From Butyrivibrio proteoclasticus B316 (lineage in GTDB: Bacteria > Bacillota > Clostridia > Lachnospirales > Lachnospiraceae): 64,000 nt of DNA. The translations under genes were made by a program, and so were the position numbers. Where the stretch lies: assembly GCF_000145035.1 (NCBI RefSeq), contig NC_014387.1:1540001-1604000 (forward strand), in the 5' to 3' direction. This document shows, piece after piece, positions 36,157 through 45,486 of this stretch; position 1 is the first letter of the stretch, and each line of letters begins with the position of its first letter. The notes under the pieces were generated by a model that ran no database searches, was not told where the DNA came from, and saw only the letters and a list, made by a program, of their open reading frames with translations.

Positions 36157-36889
36157 TGGAAAGACAGCTGTTGTTACAGGCGGGACAAGAGGAATAGGGA
36201 AAGCCATAGCCTATAAGCTTGCAGGGAACGGAGCAAATATTGCAGTAATTGCAACAAGAGAAACTGATGCAGCTAAAAAAGTAATTGATGAGTTTGCTTC
36301 GATGGGAGTAAAGGCAAGGCTCTATACCTGTGATATTAAAAATGCAGATGAGGTTGCAAGTACATCTGAGGAGATATTAGCTGACTTTGGTCAGGTAGAT
36401 ATTCTTATAAACAATGCAGGAATCACAAGGGATAACATTTTGCCTTCTCTTTCAACGATGGATATTGATGATGTCATTGATGTGAACCTTAAGGGGACGA
36501 TGTTTGTAACAAAATCATTCATCAGGCAGTTTGTAAGACATAGATCCGGGAGCATTATAAATATTAGTTCAGTTGTAGGACTAATGGGAAATAAGGGCCA
36601 GACCAATTACTCGGCATCCAAGGCGGGAATAGTAGGGTTTACCAAGTCTGTAGCAAGAGAGTATGGCAAAAAAAATATCAGATGTAATGCGGTTGCACCC
36701 GGGTATATTGCCACAGATATGACAGATAAATTATCAGATGAACAAAAAGATATGGTCAAATCGCAGATTCCTCTTGGAACTATAGGAAGTCCGGAAAATG
36801 TTGCGGATCTTGTTCTTTTTCTTGCATCAGATTCATCAGCATATATAACAGGGGAAGTTATAAAAGTTGATGGCGGAATGTATGTGTAA
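36149..36889 (+). CDS. fabG: 3-oxoacyl-ACP reductase FabG
   Basis: NADPH-dependent reduction of 3-oxoacyl-ACP. The 246-residue short-chain dehydrogenase has TGGTRGIG (10-17) for NADP binding, NNAG, the catalytic Ser in INISSVVG, and Tyr/Lys in YSASK. The ATG at 36149 lies within the end of fabD and follows AAAGGAGCAG. An in-frame GTG further upstream would run through fabD coding sequence and is rejected. Confidence 0.96.
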   Translation: MLNGKTAVVTGGTRGIGKAIAYKLAGNGANIAVIATRETDAAKKVIDEFASMGVKARLYTCDIKNADEVASTSEEILADFGQVDILINNAGITRDNILPSLSTMDIDDVIDVNLKGTMFVTKSFIRQFVRHRSGSIINISSVVGLMGNKGQTNYSASKAGIVGFTKSVAREYGKKNIRCNAVAPGYIATDMTDKLSDEQKDMVKSQIPLGTIGSPENVADLVLFLASDSSAYITGEVIKVDGGMYV

Positions 36890-36942
36890 AGCGCGATCAT
36901 GCTTATGAGTGTTACGCAATACTAATTATCAAGGAGAAATGT

Positions 36943-38187
36943 ATGTTCAGAGTTGTTGTTACGGGTTTGGGAGTTATCACACCTGTAGGAAATGATATAG
37001 AAACCTTTTGGGACAGTCTTAAAAACGGAAAATGCGGAATTGGAAAAATAGAGCGTTTTGATGCATCAAGATTAAAGGTAAGTCTCGACGCAGAAGTAAA
37101 AGATTTTGAACCAAAGAAATACTATGAAACGGTACAGGAAATAAGAAAGTCAGATCTTTTCATGCAGTATGCAATGGGAGCAGCCAGACAGGCTGTTGAG
37201 CAGAGTGGAATATTAGAGTCTGACCTTGATAAAGAGCGCTTTGGCGTTTATGTAGGAACCGGAATCGGCGGTATTAACACGACTATCAAAGAAAATAATA
37301 AGCTAAATGATAAGGGCCCTGATTTTGTATCACCTTTTTTCGTACCGATGATGATCAGTAACATGGCTGCAGGAGCAATTTCAATCAAATTTGAGGCAAA
37401 AGGCCCTACACTTCCTGTAGTCACTGCCTGTGCTACTTCAACACACACAATAGGCGAGGCATTCAGAGCTATCAAGCACGGCTATGCAGATGTAATAATC
37501 GCAGGAGGAGCAGAGGCTTCTATCAATGAGCTTTCAATGGCAGGCTTTGTAAACTGCCAGGCTCTTAATCTTTCCGATAATCCTGAGGAAGGAAGTCTTC
37601 CATTTGATAAAAGACGCGGCGGTTTCGTAATGGGTGAAGGTGCCGGAATGCTGATACTTGAGGAATATGAGCACGCCAAAAAGCGTGGAGCTGTAATCCT
37701 TGCAGAGGTCACCGGCTATGGTAACACTTCTGATGCATATCACATTACAGCACCTGATCCCGAAGGGGCCGGAGCATGCAGAGCTATTAAGGCGGCTGCC
37801 ACAGAATCAGGAATAAAAGATAAGGACCATCTGTATATCAATGCACATGGTACAGGAACACATTTAAATGATGCAATGGAGACAAAGGCAATTAAAAAAG
37901 TATTTGGAGAAAAAGCCTACGATATTCATATTAGTTCTACCAAGTCAATGACAGGACATATGATGGGGGCAACAGGTGCTGTCGAAGCAATTGCTTCTGT
38001 TCTTGCTCTCAAAAACGGAGTGGTTCCTCCTACCATTAACTACAGGGAAAAAGATGAAGAGTGTGATCTTAACTATACTCCAAACACAGCAGTAGAAACT
38101 GATCTTGATTATGCCCTTAGCACATCACTTGGTTTTGGCGGACATAATGCCTGTATTGCATTTAAAAAGTATGACAGGAATGAATAA
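36943..38187 (+). CDS. fabF: 3-oxoacyl-ACP synthase II, FabF
   Basis: The elongating condensing enzyme. The 414-residue protein has the Cys-His-His triad: Cys in VTACATSTH (about 164), His in NAHGTGTHLND, and His in KSMTGHMMGATG. GGLGVITPVGND-like text opens the protein. AAGGAGAAATG precedes the start. The operon has no FabH, so either initiation is by FabH coded elsewhere or another route is used. Confidence 0.97.
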   Translation: MFRVVVTGLGVITPVGNDIETFWDSLKNGKCGIGKIERFDASRLKVSLDAEVKDFEPKKYYETVQEIRKSDLFMQYAMGAARQAVEQSGILESDLDKERFGVYVGTGIGGINTTIKENNKLNDKGPDFVSPFFVPMMISNMAAGAISIKFEAKGPTLPVVTACATSTHTIGEAFRAIKHGYADVIIAGGAEASINELSMAGFVNCQALNLSDNPEEGSLPFDKRRGGFVMGEGAGMLILEEYEHAKKRGAVILAEVTGYGNTSDAYHITAPDPEGAGACRAIKAAATESGIKDKDHLYINAHGTGTHLNDAMETKAIKKVFGEKAYDIHISSTKSMTGHMMGATGAVEAIASVLALKNGVVPPTINYREKDEECDLNYTPNTAVETDLDYALSTSLGFGGHNACIAFKKYDRNE

Positions 38188-38242
38188 GCAAAGATCAACA
38201 TTTGCTGTGACCTGGTGAGAATATGATACGAGGTGATTAAAA

Positions 38243-38656
38243 ATGACAAATACTCTCAAGGATTATGTTGATGCTTTCAGGGTTCTTGGCTTATCTGAAT
38301 TATCTGTAGAGGATGATGGAGTCAAGCTGGTTCTAAAAAAGAATTCTTCATTTGAACCGGTAATTCTTTCCTCAAATATAAGTGAAATAAGTGAAAAAGG
38401 AAAAGAGCCTTCCAAAGAAGATATTAAAAGCGGAACAAGAGTTAAAGCGCCCTTACTTGGAGTTTTCTATGCGGAAGTAAATGGAAAAATCTGGAAAACT
38501 GGAGACAGGGTTCAGAAAGGCGATATCCTATGCAGTATAGAAGCAATGAAGATGATGAATGAGGTCAAAGCTCCATGCGATGGCGAGATTTTAAGTATAA
38601 ACGTCAAAGATGGCGATCTTGTCGAATACGATCAGGTTTTATTTGAAATATCATAA
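38243..38656 (+). CDS. accB: Biotin carboxyl carrier protein of acetyl-CoA carboxylase
   Basis: Carries biotin between AccC and the AccA/AccD transferase. The 137-residue protein has a helical N-terminus, a variable linker with many Ser/Lys (about 35-65), and a C-terminal biotinyl domain with K103 in the EAMKMMNE motif. ACGAGGTG precedes the ATG. fabZ starts 10 bases after its stop. Confidence 0.96.
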   Translation: MTNTLKDYVDAFRVLGLSELSVEDDGVKLVLKKNSSFEPVILSSNISEISEKGKEPSKEDIKSGTRVKAPLLGVFYAEVNGKIWKTGDRVQKGDILCSIEAMKMMNEVKAPCDGEILSINVKDGDLVEYDQVLFEIS

Positions 38657-38666
38657 AGAGGTTTTT

Positions 38667-39095
38667 ATGAATAAAGATGAAATTATGAAGATCCTTCCGC
38701 ACAGAGATCCTATGCTCCTTGTGGATGAAGTGATCCTTAATGAGGATGGTACTGCAACCGGCATATATCATGTAAGAGGAGATGAGTTCTTTTTAAAGGG
38801 ACATTTTCCGGGAAAACCTATAGTTCCCGGAGTTATTCAATGTGAGATTATGGCTCAGTCAGCCTGCATTCTCTTTGCGGAAAAGATGAAGGAAAAAGGA
38901 GCTCTTCCTGTATATACAGGAATTGATAAGGTCAGATTTCGAGGAATGATCAGGCCCGGGGATACAATAAACACCCATGTTGAACTAAAAAGAGCATCTC
39001 ATCCACTTTATCTTCTGCATGGTGAACTTACAGTGGATGGTAAAAAATGTATGAGTGGCGATTTTTCTTTTGCTATCACTAATAGTGGGGAGTAA
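38667..39095 (+). CDS. fabZ: 3-hydroxyacyl-ACP dehydratase FabZ
   Basis: Dehydrates 3-hydroxyacyl-ACP. The 142-residue hot-dog fold protein has the catalytic H12 in LPHRDPMLLVDEV and the Glu in PGVIQCEIMAQ. FLKGHFPGKPIVPGV fits the family block. The ATG at 38667 follows AAAGAGG; a longer frame starting inside accB is rejected. It sits between accB and accC, as in other clostridial fab operons. Confidence 0.96.
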   Translation: MNKDEIMKILPHRDPMLLVDEVILNEDGTATGIYHVRGDEFFLKGHFPGKPIVPGVIQCEIMAQSACILFAEKMKEKGALPVYTGIDKVRFRGMIRPGDTINTHVELKRASHPLYLLHGELTVDGKKCMSGDFSFAITNSGE

Positions 39096-39099
39096 GTCT

Positions 39100-40428
39100 A
39101 TGTTTGAAAAAGTACTCATTGCAAATCGAGGAGAGGTGGCAGTCAGAATAATCAGAGCATGCAAGGAAATGGGGATAGAGACTATCGCGGTGTACTCTGA
39201 AGCTGACAGGCAGGCACTTCATGTGGAAATGGCAGATGAGAGCTATTGTATTGGAGGCCCTCTTTTAAAAGATAGCTACCTAAATATGGATGCCATAATC
39301 ACTGTAGCTCTTAAGACCGGCGCTGCTGCGATTCATCCTGGCTATGGGTTGCTATCGGAAAACCCGGAATTTGCCAGAAAATGTGAGGAAAACAATATCG
39401 TACTAATTGGCCCAGGCTCTGCTGTCATGGAAAAAATGGGGCAGAAAGAACTTGCGAGAGAAATTGCTGTAAAGGCAGGAGTGCCTGTTACGCCGGGAAG
39501 TGACATATTAGAAAGCCTTGATATGGCTTATTTAGCGGCAGAAAAAATAGGTTATCCTGTTATCTTAAAAGCAAGAGCAGGAGGCGGCGGAAAAGGAATC
39601 AGAGTGGTAAGGGAAAAAGGAGAATTATCGTCAGCTTATGACCTTGTCAAAAAGGAAGCTAAAAGCTCTTTTTCCGATGATGCTGTATTTATGGAAAAGT
39701 ATCTGGAAAACGTTAAACATGTGGAAGTCCAGATACTTGGTGACTTAAAGGGCAAGATAATTGTCCTTGGTGACAGGGACTGCTCTGTGCAGAGAAAAAA
39801 TCAAAAACTTATTGAAGAATGTCCTGCTCCGGTTCTATCAGACGAGCTTAGAAGGCAGATGTATGAGGCATCTAAGAGACTGGCTTCTGAAGTTGGCTAT
39901 GTGACAGCAGGAACAATAGAATACCTGGTAAAAGGTTGTTCTTTTTACTTTATGGAGATGAACACCAGATTACAGGTTGAACATTCTGTAACGGAAATGG
40001 TCTCGGGAGTTGACATAGTTGAGTGGCAGATCAGAACTGCAGCAGGTGTGGAAATAAGCTTCGATCAGGATGAGATTTTCAGCAACAAACATGCTATTGA
40101 ATGCAGAATATGTGCTGAAAATTCTAAAAACTTTACTCCTTCAACAGGAAAGGTTGAAATGCTCCATGTTCCCGGAGGCGTAGATGTGAGATTTGACTCA
40201 GCTCTTTATACAAATTATGTAGTAACTCCGTTCTACGACTCTATGCTTGGGAAACTTATTGTGTGTGCAGGCTCAAGAGACGGTGCAATCCGTAAGATGA
40301 GAAGTGCACTTTCTGAATTTGTTCTAGTGGGAGTAGATAATAACAGGGACATGCACATGAAATTCATGAATGACAACAAATTTATTGCAGGTAATTATGA
40401 CACAACTATCTGTCAGAAGGTTTTATAA
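39100..40428 (+). CDS. accC: Biotin carboxylase AccC
   Basis: ATP-dependent carboxylation of biotin on AccB. The 443-residue protein has the biotin carboxylase start FEKVLIANRGEVAVRIIRAC, the ATP-grasp glycine loop RAGGGGKGI, HVEVQILGD, and the catalytic EMNTRLQVEHSVTE region. The ATG at 39100 is four bases after the fabZ stop, with a GGGGAG site in the fabZ end. One base separates its stop from the accD start. Confidence 0.96.
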   Translation: MFEKVLIANRGEVAVRIIRACKEMGIETIAVYSEADRQALHVEMADESYCIGGPLLKDSYLNMDAIITVALKTGAAAIHPGYGLLSENPEFARKCEENNIVLIGPGSAVMEKMGQKELAREIAVKAGVPVTPGSDILESLDMAYLAAEKIGYPVILKARAGGGGKGIRVVREKGELSSAYDLVKKEAKSSFSDDAVFMEKYLENVKHVEVQILGDLKGKIIVLGDRDCSVQRKNQKLIEECPAPVLSDELRRQMYEASKRLASEVGYVTAGTIEYLVKGCSFYFMEMNTRLQVEHSVTEMVSGVDIVEWQIRTAAGVEISFDQDEIFSNKHAIECRICAENSKNFTPSTGKVEMLHVPGGVDVRFDSALYTNYVVTPFYDSMLGKLIVCAGSRDGAIRKMRSALSEFVLVGVDNNRDMHMKFMNDNKFIAGNYDTTICQKVL

Positions 40429-40429
40429 A

Positions 40430-41269
40430 ATGGACTTAAAAAAGCTATTTTTAAAAGCGGATAATGAGCTTGAAAACAGTGAAAAAAGAATAAGAAGCAG
40501 GAAAATTACCTGCAAAAAGTGCCAGAACAAAACATCGGTCAATAAGATCAGACGAAATTTCTTTATTTGTCCGGAGTGCGGATACTATTTTCCTGTTAGA
40601 GCAAGGCGCAGGATACTGATGCTGACTGATGACAGAAGCTTTATTGAACATGATAGGGAGATGGAGTCGCGAAATATTCTTGATTTTCCAGAGTACGAAG
40701 ATAAGCTATCTGCAGCCAAAGAAAAGAGCCGTGAAAACGAAGGAGTTATAACAGGTGTTGCCGAAATTGGAGGAATCAGAACCTGTATTTTCGCAATGGA
40801 TGGCAATTTCATGATGGGCTCAATGGGAGCGGTAGTTGGAGAGAAGATCACAAGACTTTTTGAGCACGCTGCAAAAGAGATGCTTCCTGTTGTAGGTGTT
40901 ACGGTTTCAGGCGGCGCCAGAATGCAGGAGGGAATGATATCACTTATGCAGATGTCCAAGGTATCAGCAGCTGTCAAAAGACATAGCGATAAAGGCGGGC
41001 TTTATATAGTTCTTTTAACCAATCCTACAACAGGCGGGGTGGATGCAAGTTTTGCAATGCTGGGAGATATCACTCTATCCGAACCTTTGGCAAGAGTTGG
41101 CTTTGCCGGCCCAAGAGTTGTTGAAAAGACACTTAACACAGCTCTTCCGGATAATTTTCAAATGGCTGAAAGAGTTAAAGAATGCGGATTTATTGATGCG
41201 ATCGTTCCAAGACAGGAGCAAAAGAAATATCTGGAAAGACTTTTGAAGTTTCATGATATCTATAAATGA
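40430..41269 (+). CDS. accD: Acetyl-CoA carboxylase carboxyltransferase beta subunit AccD
   Basis: Transfers CO2 from biotin to acetyl-CoA with AccA. The 279-residue protein has an N-terminal zinc ribbon with C28, C31, C47 and C50 (CKKC ... CPEC), then a crotonase-fold carboxyltransferase domain (VSGGARMQEGMISLMQM, LTNPTTGGVDASFAMLGD). The ATG is one base after the accC stop. Confidence 0.95.
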   Translation: MDLKKLFLKADNELENSEKRIRSRKITCKKCQNKTSVNKIRRNFFICPECGYYFPVRARRRILMLTDDRSFIEHDREMESRNILDFPEYEDKLSAAKEKSRENEGVITGVAEIGGIRTCIFAMDGNFMMGSMGAVVGEKITRLFEHAAKEMLPVVGVTVSGGARMQEGMISLMQMSKVSAAVKRHSDKGGLYIVLLTNPTTGGVDASFAMLGDITLSEPLARVGFAGPRVVEKTLNTALPDNFQMAERVKECGFIDAIVPRQEQKKYLERLLKFHDIYK

Positions 41270-41285
41270 AAGAAAAGGATAAGTA

Positions 41286-41974
41286 ATGACGGATATAGAG
41301 ATAGTCAGAAATGCCAGAAAAGAAGGCAGAAAGACTGCAAGTGATTATATAGAAGGCTGCTTTACTGATTTCTGTGAACTTAGTGGCGACAGATACTTTG
41401 GCGATGACAGAGCAGTTATTGGAGGAATTGCTTTTTTGTCGGATATTCCCGTTACTGTGATCGGAATAGAAAAGGGCAAGGATACTCAGGGACGAATTGA
41501 GCACAATTTCGGAAGCGCAAGACCTGAGGGTTATAGAAAGGCTCTGAGACTCATGAAACAGGCAGAGAAATTTCACAGACCGGTGATATGCCTGGTTGAC
41601 ACAGCCGGCGCTTTTCCTGATGTAGAGTCTGAAGAGCGCGGACAGGGAAGGGCAATTGCGGATAACCTTTATGAAATGTCGACGCTTCAAACGCCCATTT
41701 TATCTATAGTTATAGGAGAAGGCGGAAGTGGCGGAGCACTGGCCCTTAGTCATGCAGATAGGATATGGATGCTTGAAGATGCCTATTTTAGCGTGGTTTC
41801 CCTGAAAGCTGCTCAATATCCTATGGAAAACAACGGATAAGCAGATGTTGCTGCAGAGCGCTGGGACTATCTGCGGACAAATTATATAGCCTTGGGATCA
41901 TAGATAAGATCTGTACTAATAAAGAATGGGATAAGTTTTCTGCTGAAATATATACGCAGGTTAAGAGCTTATGA
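41286..41974 (+). pseudogene. accA: Acetyl-CoA carboxylase carboxyltransferase alpha subunit AccA, frame disrupted near the C-terminus
   Basis: The intact part (residues 1-170) is clear Acc[46 protein letters not shown] and [29 protein letters not shown]. Then the frame ends early at TAA 41838-41840 after an unrelated tail. The expected end is present in other frames: CTATGGAAA gives the conserved LWK, GATGTTGCTGCAGAG gives DVAAE, and LGLSADKLYSLGIIDKICTN then runs to TGA 41972-41974. Four single-base losses between about 41798 and 41863 restore one continuous protein of about 230 residues. AccA is normally essential, so a sequence error, or a second copy elsewhere, should be considered. Confidence 0.85.
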
Positions 41975-42052
41975 ATATTCGGACAGACAGGCTTATAGAC
42001 GAGCGTTATACGAAATTCAGGAGTATCGGATACTAATTTATAAATATGATAT

Positions 42053-42075
42053 GAGCACTAATTGTGCGCTTTTTG
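42053..42075 (+). terminator. Weak terminator after accA
   Basis: GAGCAC / GTGCGC with loop TAATT (one mismatch) followed by TTTTT. It lies between accA and the acyl-CoA synthetase gene and may only partly separate them. Confidence 0.45.
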
Positions 42076-42108
42076 CATAAAGAGTTTCAGGGTTTAGAGG
42101 GTGACAGA

Positions 42109-43791
42109 ATGTCTGGCTTATACACGAATTTTTATAAAGAGAAAAAAGATGAAAATGGCAAAATTACAGATGTTGAGTTTATATATGATGATAGTTTTAA
42201 TTTTGCTTATGACGTGGTAGATAAATATGCGGAAGCAGAACCGGGTAAGCTTGCTCTTGTACATAAGAGCACTACCGGGGAAGTGAGGCGGTTTACCTTT
42301 GCAGATATTAAAAATATGTCTGATAGAGCTGCTAATATGCTAAATTCTCTGGGAATAGCCAGGGGAGATAAGGTTATGCTCCTCTTAAAGAGACGCTATG
42401 AATTTTGGATCAGTATCATCGCTCTTCATAAGCTTGGAGCAGTTGCAATTCCGACCTCTCATATGGTATCTGCAAGGGATATTGCGGATAGGGTCAGCAT
42501 GTCATGTACCAAAGCCATAATCTGCGTTAATTCAGATGACATCTGTGACAAAGTAAGAGAAGCAATAGTTTTGGCAGGTGATAGCTCTTTTACCGGCAAA
42601 AATAAAGAAAAAGTCCTGCAGATAGTGGTGGGGGACAGATATGAGGATGCGCTTTCTTTTTCCGAACTGATAGAAGATGCTGAGGACTATTTCGAAAGAG
42701 TCTCTACGAATGTTCATGATGACATGCTATATTATTTCACATCAGGTACAAACGGGGCACCCAAGGCGGTTATTCATGATCATTCATATCCGCTTGCTCA
42801 CATTTATACAGCCAAAAACTGGCACGGAGCCCAGGATAACGGACTTCATTTGACAGTTGCAGATTCAGGCTGGGCCAAATCTGCCTGGGGTAAGCTCTAC
42901 GGTCAGTGGTTTGTTGGAAGTGCAGTAATGGTATATGATTATGAGCAGTTTTACGCATGGGATATCCTTAGTCTCTTGGAAAAAGAAAAAATAACATCAT
43001 TTTGTGCGCCTCCTACAATCTACAAGTACCTGATTCTTGAAGACATGACTAACTATGATCTTTCATCTCTTAAGGAGGTTACAACTGCCGGGGAGCCCAT
43101 GCCGATTGAAGTGGCGAGAAAATTTACAGAAAAGACTGGGCTTATCGTCAGAGAAGGCTTTGGCCAGACTGAGACGGCCCTTCAAATATGTACGCCTGTA
43201 GGAAAAGAGCAAATTAAAGGCTCAATTGGCCAGGCTTCGCCGTTATACGATATCAGGATAGTCGATGAAGAAGGCGAGGAAGTTTCTTACGGAACGGAAG
43301 GCGAAATTGTGATCATACCTAAAGTACGTGGCATTCTGCCTATGGGGGTATTTAAGGGATACCTTGGAGATAAAACGCAGTATGAAGAAGTATGGCGAGG
43401 CGGTATATACCATACAAAAGACAGAGCAATCATGGATGAGAAGGGAAATTTCTTTTTCCTAGGAAGAAATGATGACGTGATCAAATCAAGCGGTTATCGC
43501 ATCGGACCATCGGAAGTGGAAGATGTGATAATGAAGCATCCTGCAGTGTTTGAGTGTGCTGTAACGGGATATCCGTCAAAAAACAGAGGGACTTTGGTGA
43601 AGGCTAGTATTATTTTAAATGATGGCTATTTACCAAGCGCGACTTTGCAGAATGAAATACAGAATTTTGTAAGAGAAAGAGTAGCTCTTTACAAATATCC
43701 ACGCAAAATTTGTTTTGCTACAGATCTTCCCAGAACTACTAATGGTAAGATCAGCAGAGCTATGATAAGAAAAATGGATTATCAAAAGTAA
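42109..43791 (+). CDS. AMP-forming acyl-CoA synthetase
   Basis: A 560-residue member of the adenylate-forming family. The P-loop motif YYFTSGTNGAPKAVIHDH is at about 207-224, EGFGQTETALQ is the A5 motif, KDRAIMDEKGNFFFLGRNDD the A7/A8 region, and the final Lys is in TTNGKISRAMIR. It resembles acetyl-CoA synthetase-like medium-chain acyl-CoA ligases rather than long-chain FadD. The ATG at 42109 follows AGAGGGTGA. Lying right after the fatty acid operon, it may activate exogenous acids (inference). Confidence 0.87.
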   Translation: MSGLYTNFYKEKKDENGKITDVEFIYDDSFNFAYDVVDKYAEAEPGKLALVHKSTTGEVRRFTFADIKNMSDRAANMLNSLGIARGDKVMLLLKRRYEFWISIIALHKLGAVAIPTSHMVSARDIADRVSMSCTKAIICVNSDDICDKVREAIVLAGDSSFTGKNKEKVLQIVVGDRYEDALSFSELIEDAEDYFERVSTNVHDDMLYYFTSGTNGAPKAVIHDHSYPLAHIYTAKNWHGAQDNGLHLTVADSGWAKSAWGKLYGQWFVGSAVMVYDYEQFYAWDILSLLEKEKITSFCAPPTIYKYLILEDMTNYDLSSLKEVTTAGEPMPIEVARKFTEKTGLIVREGFGQTETALQICTPVGKEQIKGSIGQASPLYDIRIVDEEGEEVSYGTEGEIVIIPKVRGILPMGVFKGYLGDKTQYEEVWRGGIYHTKDRAIMDEKGNFFFLGRNDDVIKSSGYRIGPSEVEDVIMKHPAVFECAVTGYPSKNRGTLVKASIILNDGYLPSATLQNEIQNFVRERVALYKYPRKICFATDLPRTTNGKISRAMIRKMDYQK

Positions 43792-43813
43792 TCCATTTTT
43801 TTATTTTAGGTAT

Positions 43814-43827
43814 TGTAAACGCTTACA
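43814..43827 (+). promoter_or_regulatory. LacI-family-type operator 1 upstream of uxaB
   Basis: Palindromic TGTAAACGCTTACA, matching LacI/GalR/CcpA-type operators with a central CG. It overlaps the -35 of the promoter TTGTAA (43813-43818), 18-base spacer, TATAAC (43837-43842). Confidence 0.7.
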
Positions 43828-43873
43828 TAAATATGCTATAACATTGTTAGTAAATAATCTTTTCTTAGCGTTT

Positions 43874-43887
43874 TGTAAGCGCTTACG
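43874..43887 (+). promoter_or_regulatory. LacI-family-type operator 2 upstream of uxaB
   Basis: TGTAAGCGCTTACG, a near-perfect palindrome 60 bp downstream of operator 1, measured centre to centre. It is about 20 bases before the uxaB start, just upstream of its ribosome binding site. The pair could be bound by one looping tetramer, by a dedicated uronate regulator, or one of them by CcpA. Confidence 0.7.
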
Positions 43888-43906
43888 AATTAGGAGGATA
43901 TTTGGA

Positions 43907-45406
43907 ATGGATTTATTAAACTATGATGTATTGGCTAAATCTGGCTATGAAGGCTACGTTTGCAAAGAAGCACCTGTAAGAGTTCTTCAGTTTGGTGAAG
44001 GAAACTTTATGAGAGCCTTTGTTGACTACTTTTTTGATATCAGTAATGAGAAGGCTGGCTTTAACGGCAAGGTTGCTCTTGTTCAGCCTATAGCACAGGG
44101 ACTTACAGAGCTTATTAACAAGCAGGAAGGCCTTTATACTCTTTATCTTCGTGGCAGTGAGAACGGAGAGAAGGTAGATGCCAAGCGAGTTATTTCTGCT
44201 GTAGATTGTTGCCTCAATCCTTATGATAAGGCTGATTATGACAAGATGATGGCTATTGCAGCATCTGATGACCTTGATATTATTGCTTCCAATACAACTG
44301 AGGCCGGTATTGCTTATGATCCATCATGCAAATTTGAGGATGTACCTGCTAACAGTTTCCCTGGCAAGCTTACTCAGGTTCTTTATACAAGATATAAGGC
44401 TGGCAAGAAGGGTGTAGTAGTTCTTTCCTGCGAGCTCATTGACAATAATGGTAAAGAGCTTCTTAAATGCGTAAATCAGTATATCGACCAGTGGCAGCTT
44501 GAGGAAAGCTTCAAGACATGGGTTAATGAGGAGAATATTTTCTGCTCAACTCTTGTTGACAGAATTGTTCCGGGAAGAATCCGTGATCCTAAGGAAGTAG
44601 AAGAACTTGAGAAGATTAACGGATATCACGATGAACTTATCGATGTAGGTGAGATTTTCGGTGTCTGGATCATTGAAGGACCAGAGGGACTTGAGGATAG
44701 ACTTCCTTTCAAGAAAGCCGGAGTAAATGTACATGTTGTTCCTGACGTTATGCCATACAAGCACCGTAAGGTTCGTATCCTCAACGGAGCTCACACAGGA
44801 TTTGTTCTTGGCGCATACCTTGCAGGCTTTGATATTGTACGTGACTGTATGCATAACGATAATGTTGCAGGCTTCATGAACAAGATGCTCAATGAAGAGG
44901 TTATTCCTACACTTGTAGACCACCTTGATGAAAATGATCTTAATGCATTTGCTGCAGCTGTTAAGGATCGTTTTAACAATCCTTTTGTAAATCATGAACT
45001 TATGTCTATTTCACTTAACTCAACAAGTAAGTGGAAGGCTAGAAATATGCCTTCATTCCTTCAGTATATTGACAAAAATGGCAAACTTCCTGTATGCCTT
45101 ACTATGTCACTTGCTGCTTATATTGCTTTTTATTCAAATGATATTCAGGAACTTACAGATGCAGGACTTGTATGTAAGAGACCTGCTGGTAATACATATA
45201 CTGTAAGTGATGACAGATGGGCACTTGAGTTCTTCTATGAGCACAAGGGCGAGTCAGAAGAGGAACTTGTAAAAGCTGTTCTTGGCAATGAGAAAATGTG
45301 GGATCAGGATCTTAACAAGATTGATGGTCTTACTGATGCGGTAGTAGCTGATCTTAAGATGATTCACACAGAGGGTGCTGAAAAGGCTTACGCAAGCTGT
45401 CTTTGA
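43907..45406 (+). CDS. uxaB: Tagaturonate reductase UxaB
   Basis: NADH-dependent reduction of tagaturonate to altronate in galacturonate (pectin) breakdown. The 499-residue protein is of the mannitol dehydrogenase family. QFGEGNFMRAFVDYFF is the N-terminal nucleotide-binding region, SNTTEAGIAY and STLVDRIVPGRI are family blocks, and the catalytic-region motif reads KHRKVRILNGAHT. The ATG at 43907 follows TAGGAGG. It is a single-gene unit with two LacI-type operators in front and a terminator behind. The partner genes uxaA and uxaC are not in the window. Confidence 0.93.
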   Translation: MDLLNYDVLAKSGYEGYVCKEAPVRVLQFGEGNFMRAFVDYFFDISNEKAGFNGKVALVQPIAQGLTELINKQEGLYTLYLRGSENGEKVDAKRVISAVDCCLNPYDKADYDKMMAIAASDDLDIIASNTTEAGIAYDPSCKFEDVPANSFPGKLTQVLYTRYKAGKKGVVVLSCELIDNNGKELLKCVNQYIDQWQLEESFKTWVNEENIFCSTLVDRIVPGRIRDPKEVEELEKINGYHDELIDVGEIFGVWIIEGPEGLEDRLPFKKAGVNVHVVPDVMPYKHRKVRILNGAHTGFVLGAYLAGFDIVRDCMHNDNVAGFMNKMLNEEVIPTLVDHLDENDLNAFAAAVKDRFNNPFVNHELMSISLNSTSKWKARNMPSFLQYIDKNGKLPVCLTMSLAAYIAFYSNDIQELTDAGLVCKRPAGNTYTVSDDRWALEFFYEHKGESEEELVKAVLGNEKMWDQDLNKIDGLTDAVVADLKMIHTEGAEKAYASCL

Positions 45407-45449
45407 TGATTTTTAACCTGTACTGAAATTAAGATTTTTGATTATTTTT

Positions 45450-45486
45450 AGGGGCTCCGAAGTAGTTTTCGGAGCTCCTTTTTTGA
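45450..45486 (+). terminator. Terminator of uxaB
   Basis: AGGGGCTCCGAA pairs with TTCGGAGCTCCT (one G-T pair), followed by TTTTTTG. The rest of 45487-45837 is a non-coding leader holding the opp promoter and two hairpins; I see no gene in it. Confidence 0.88.
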
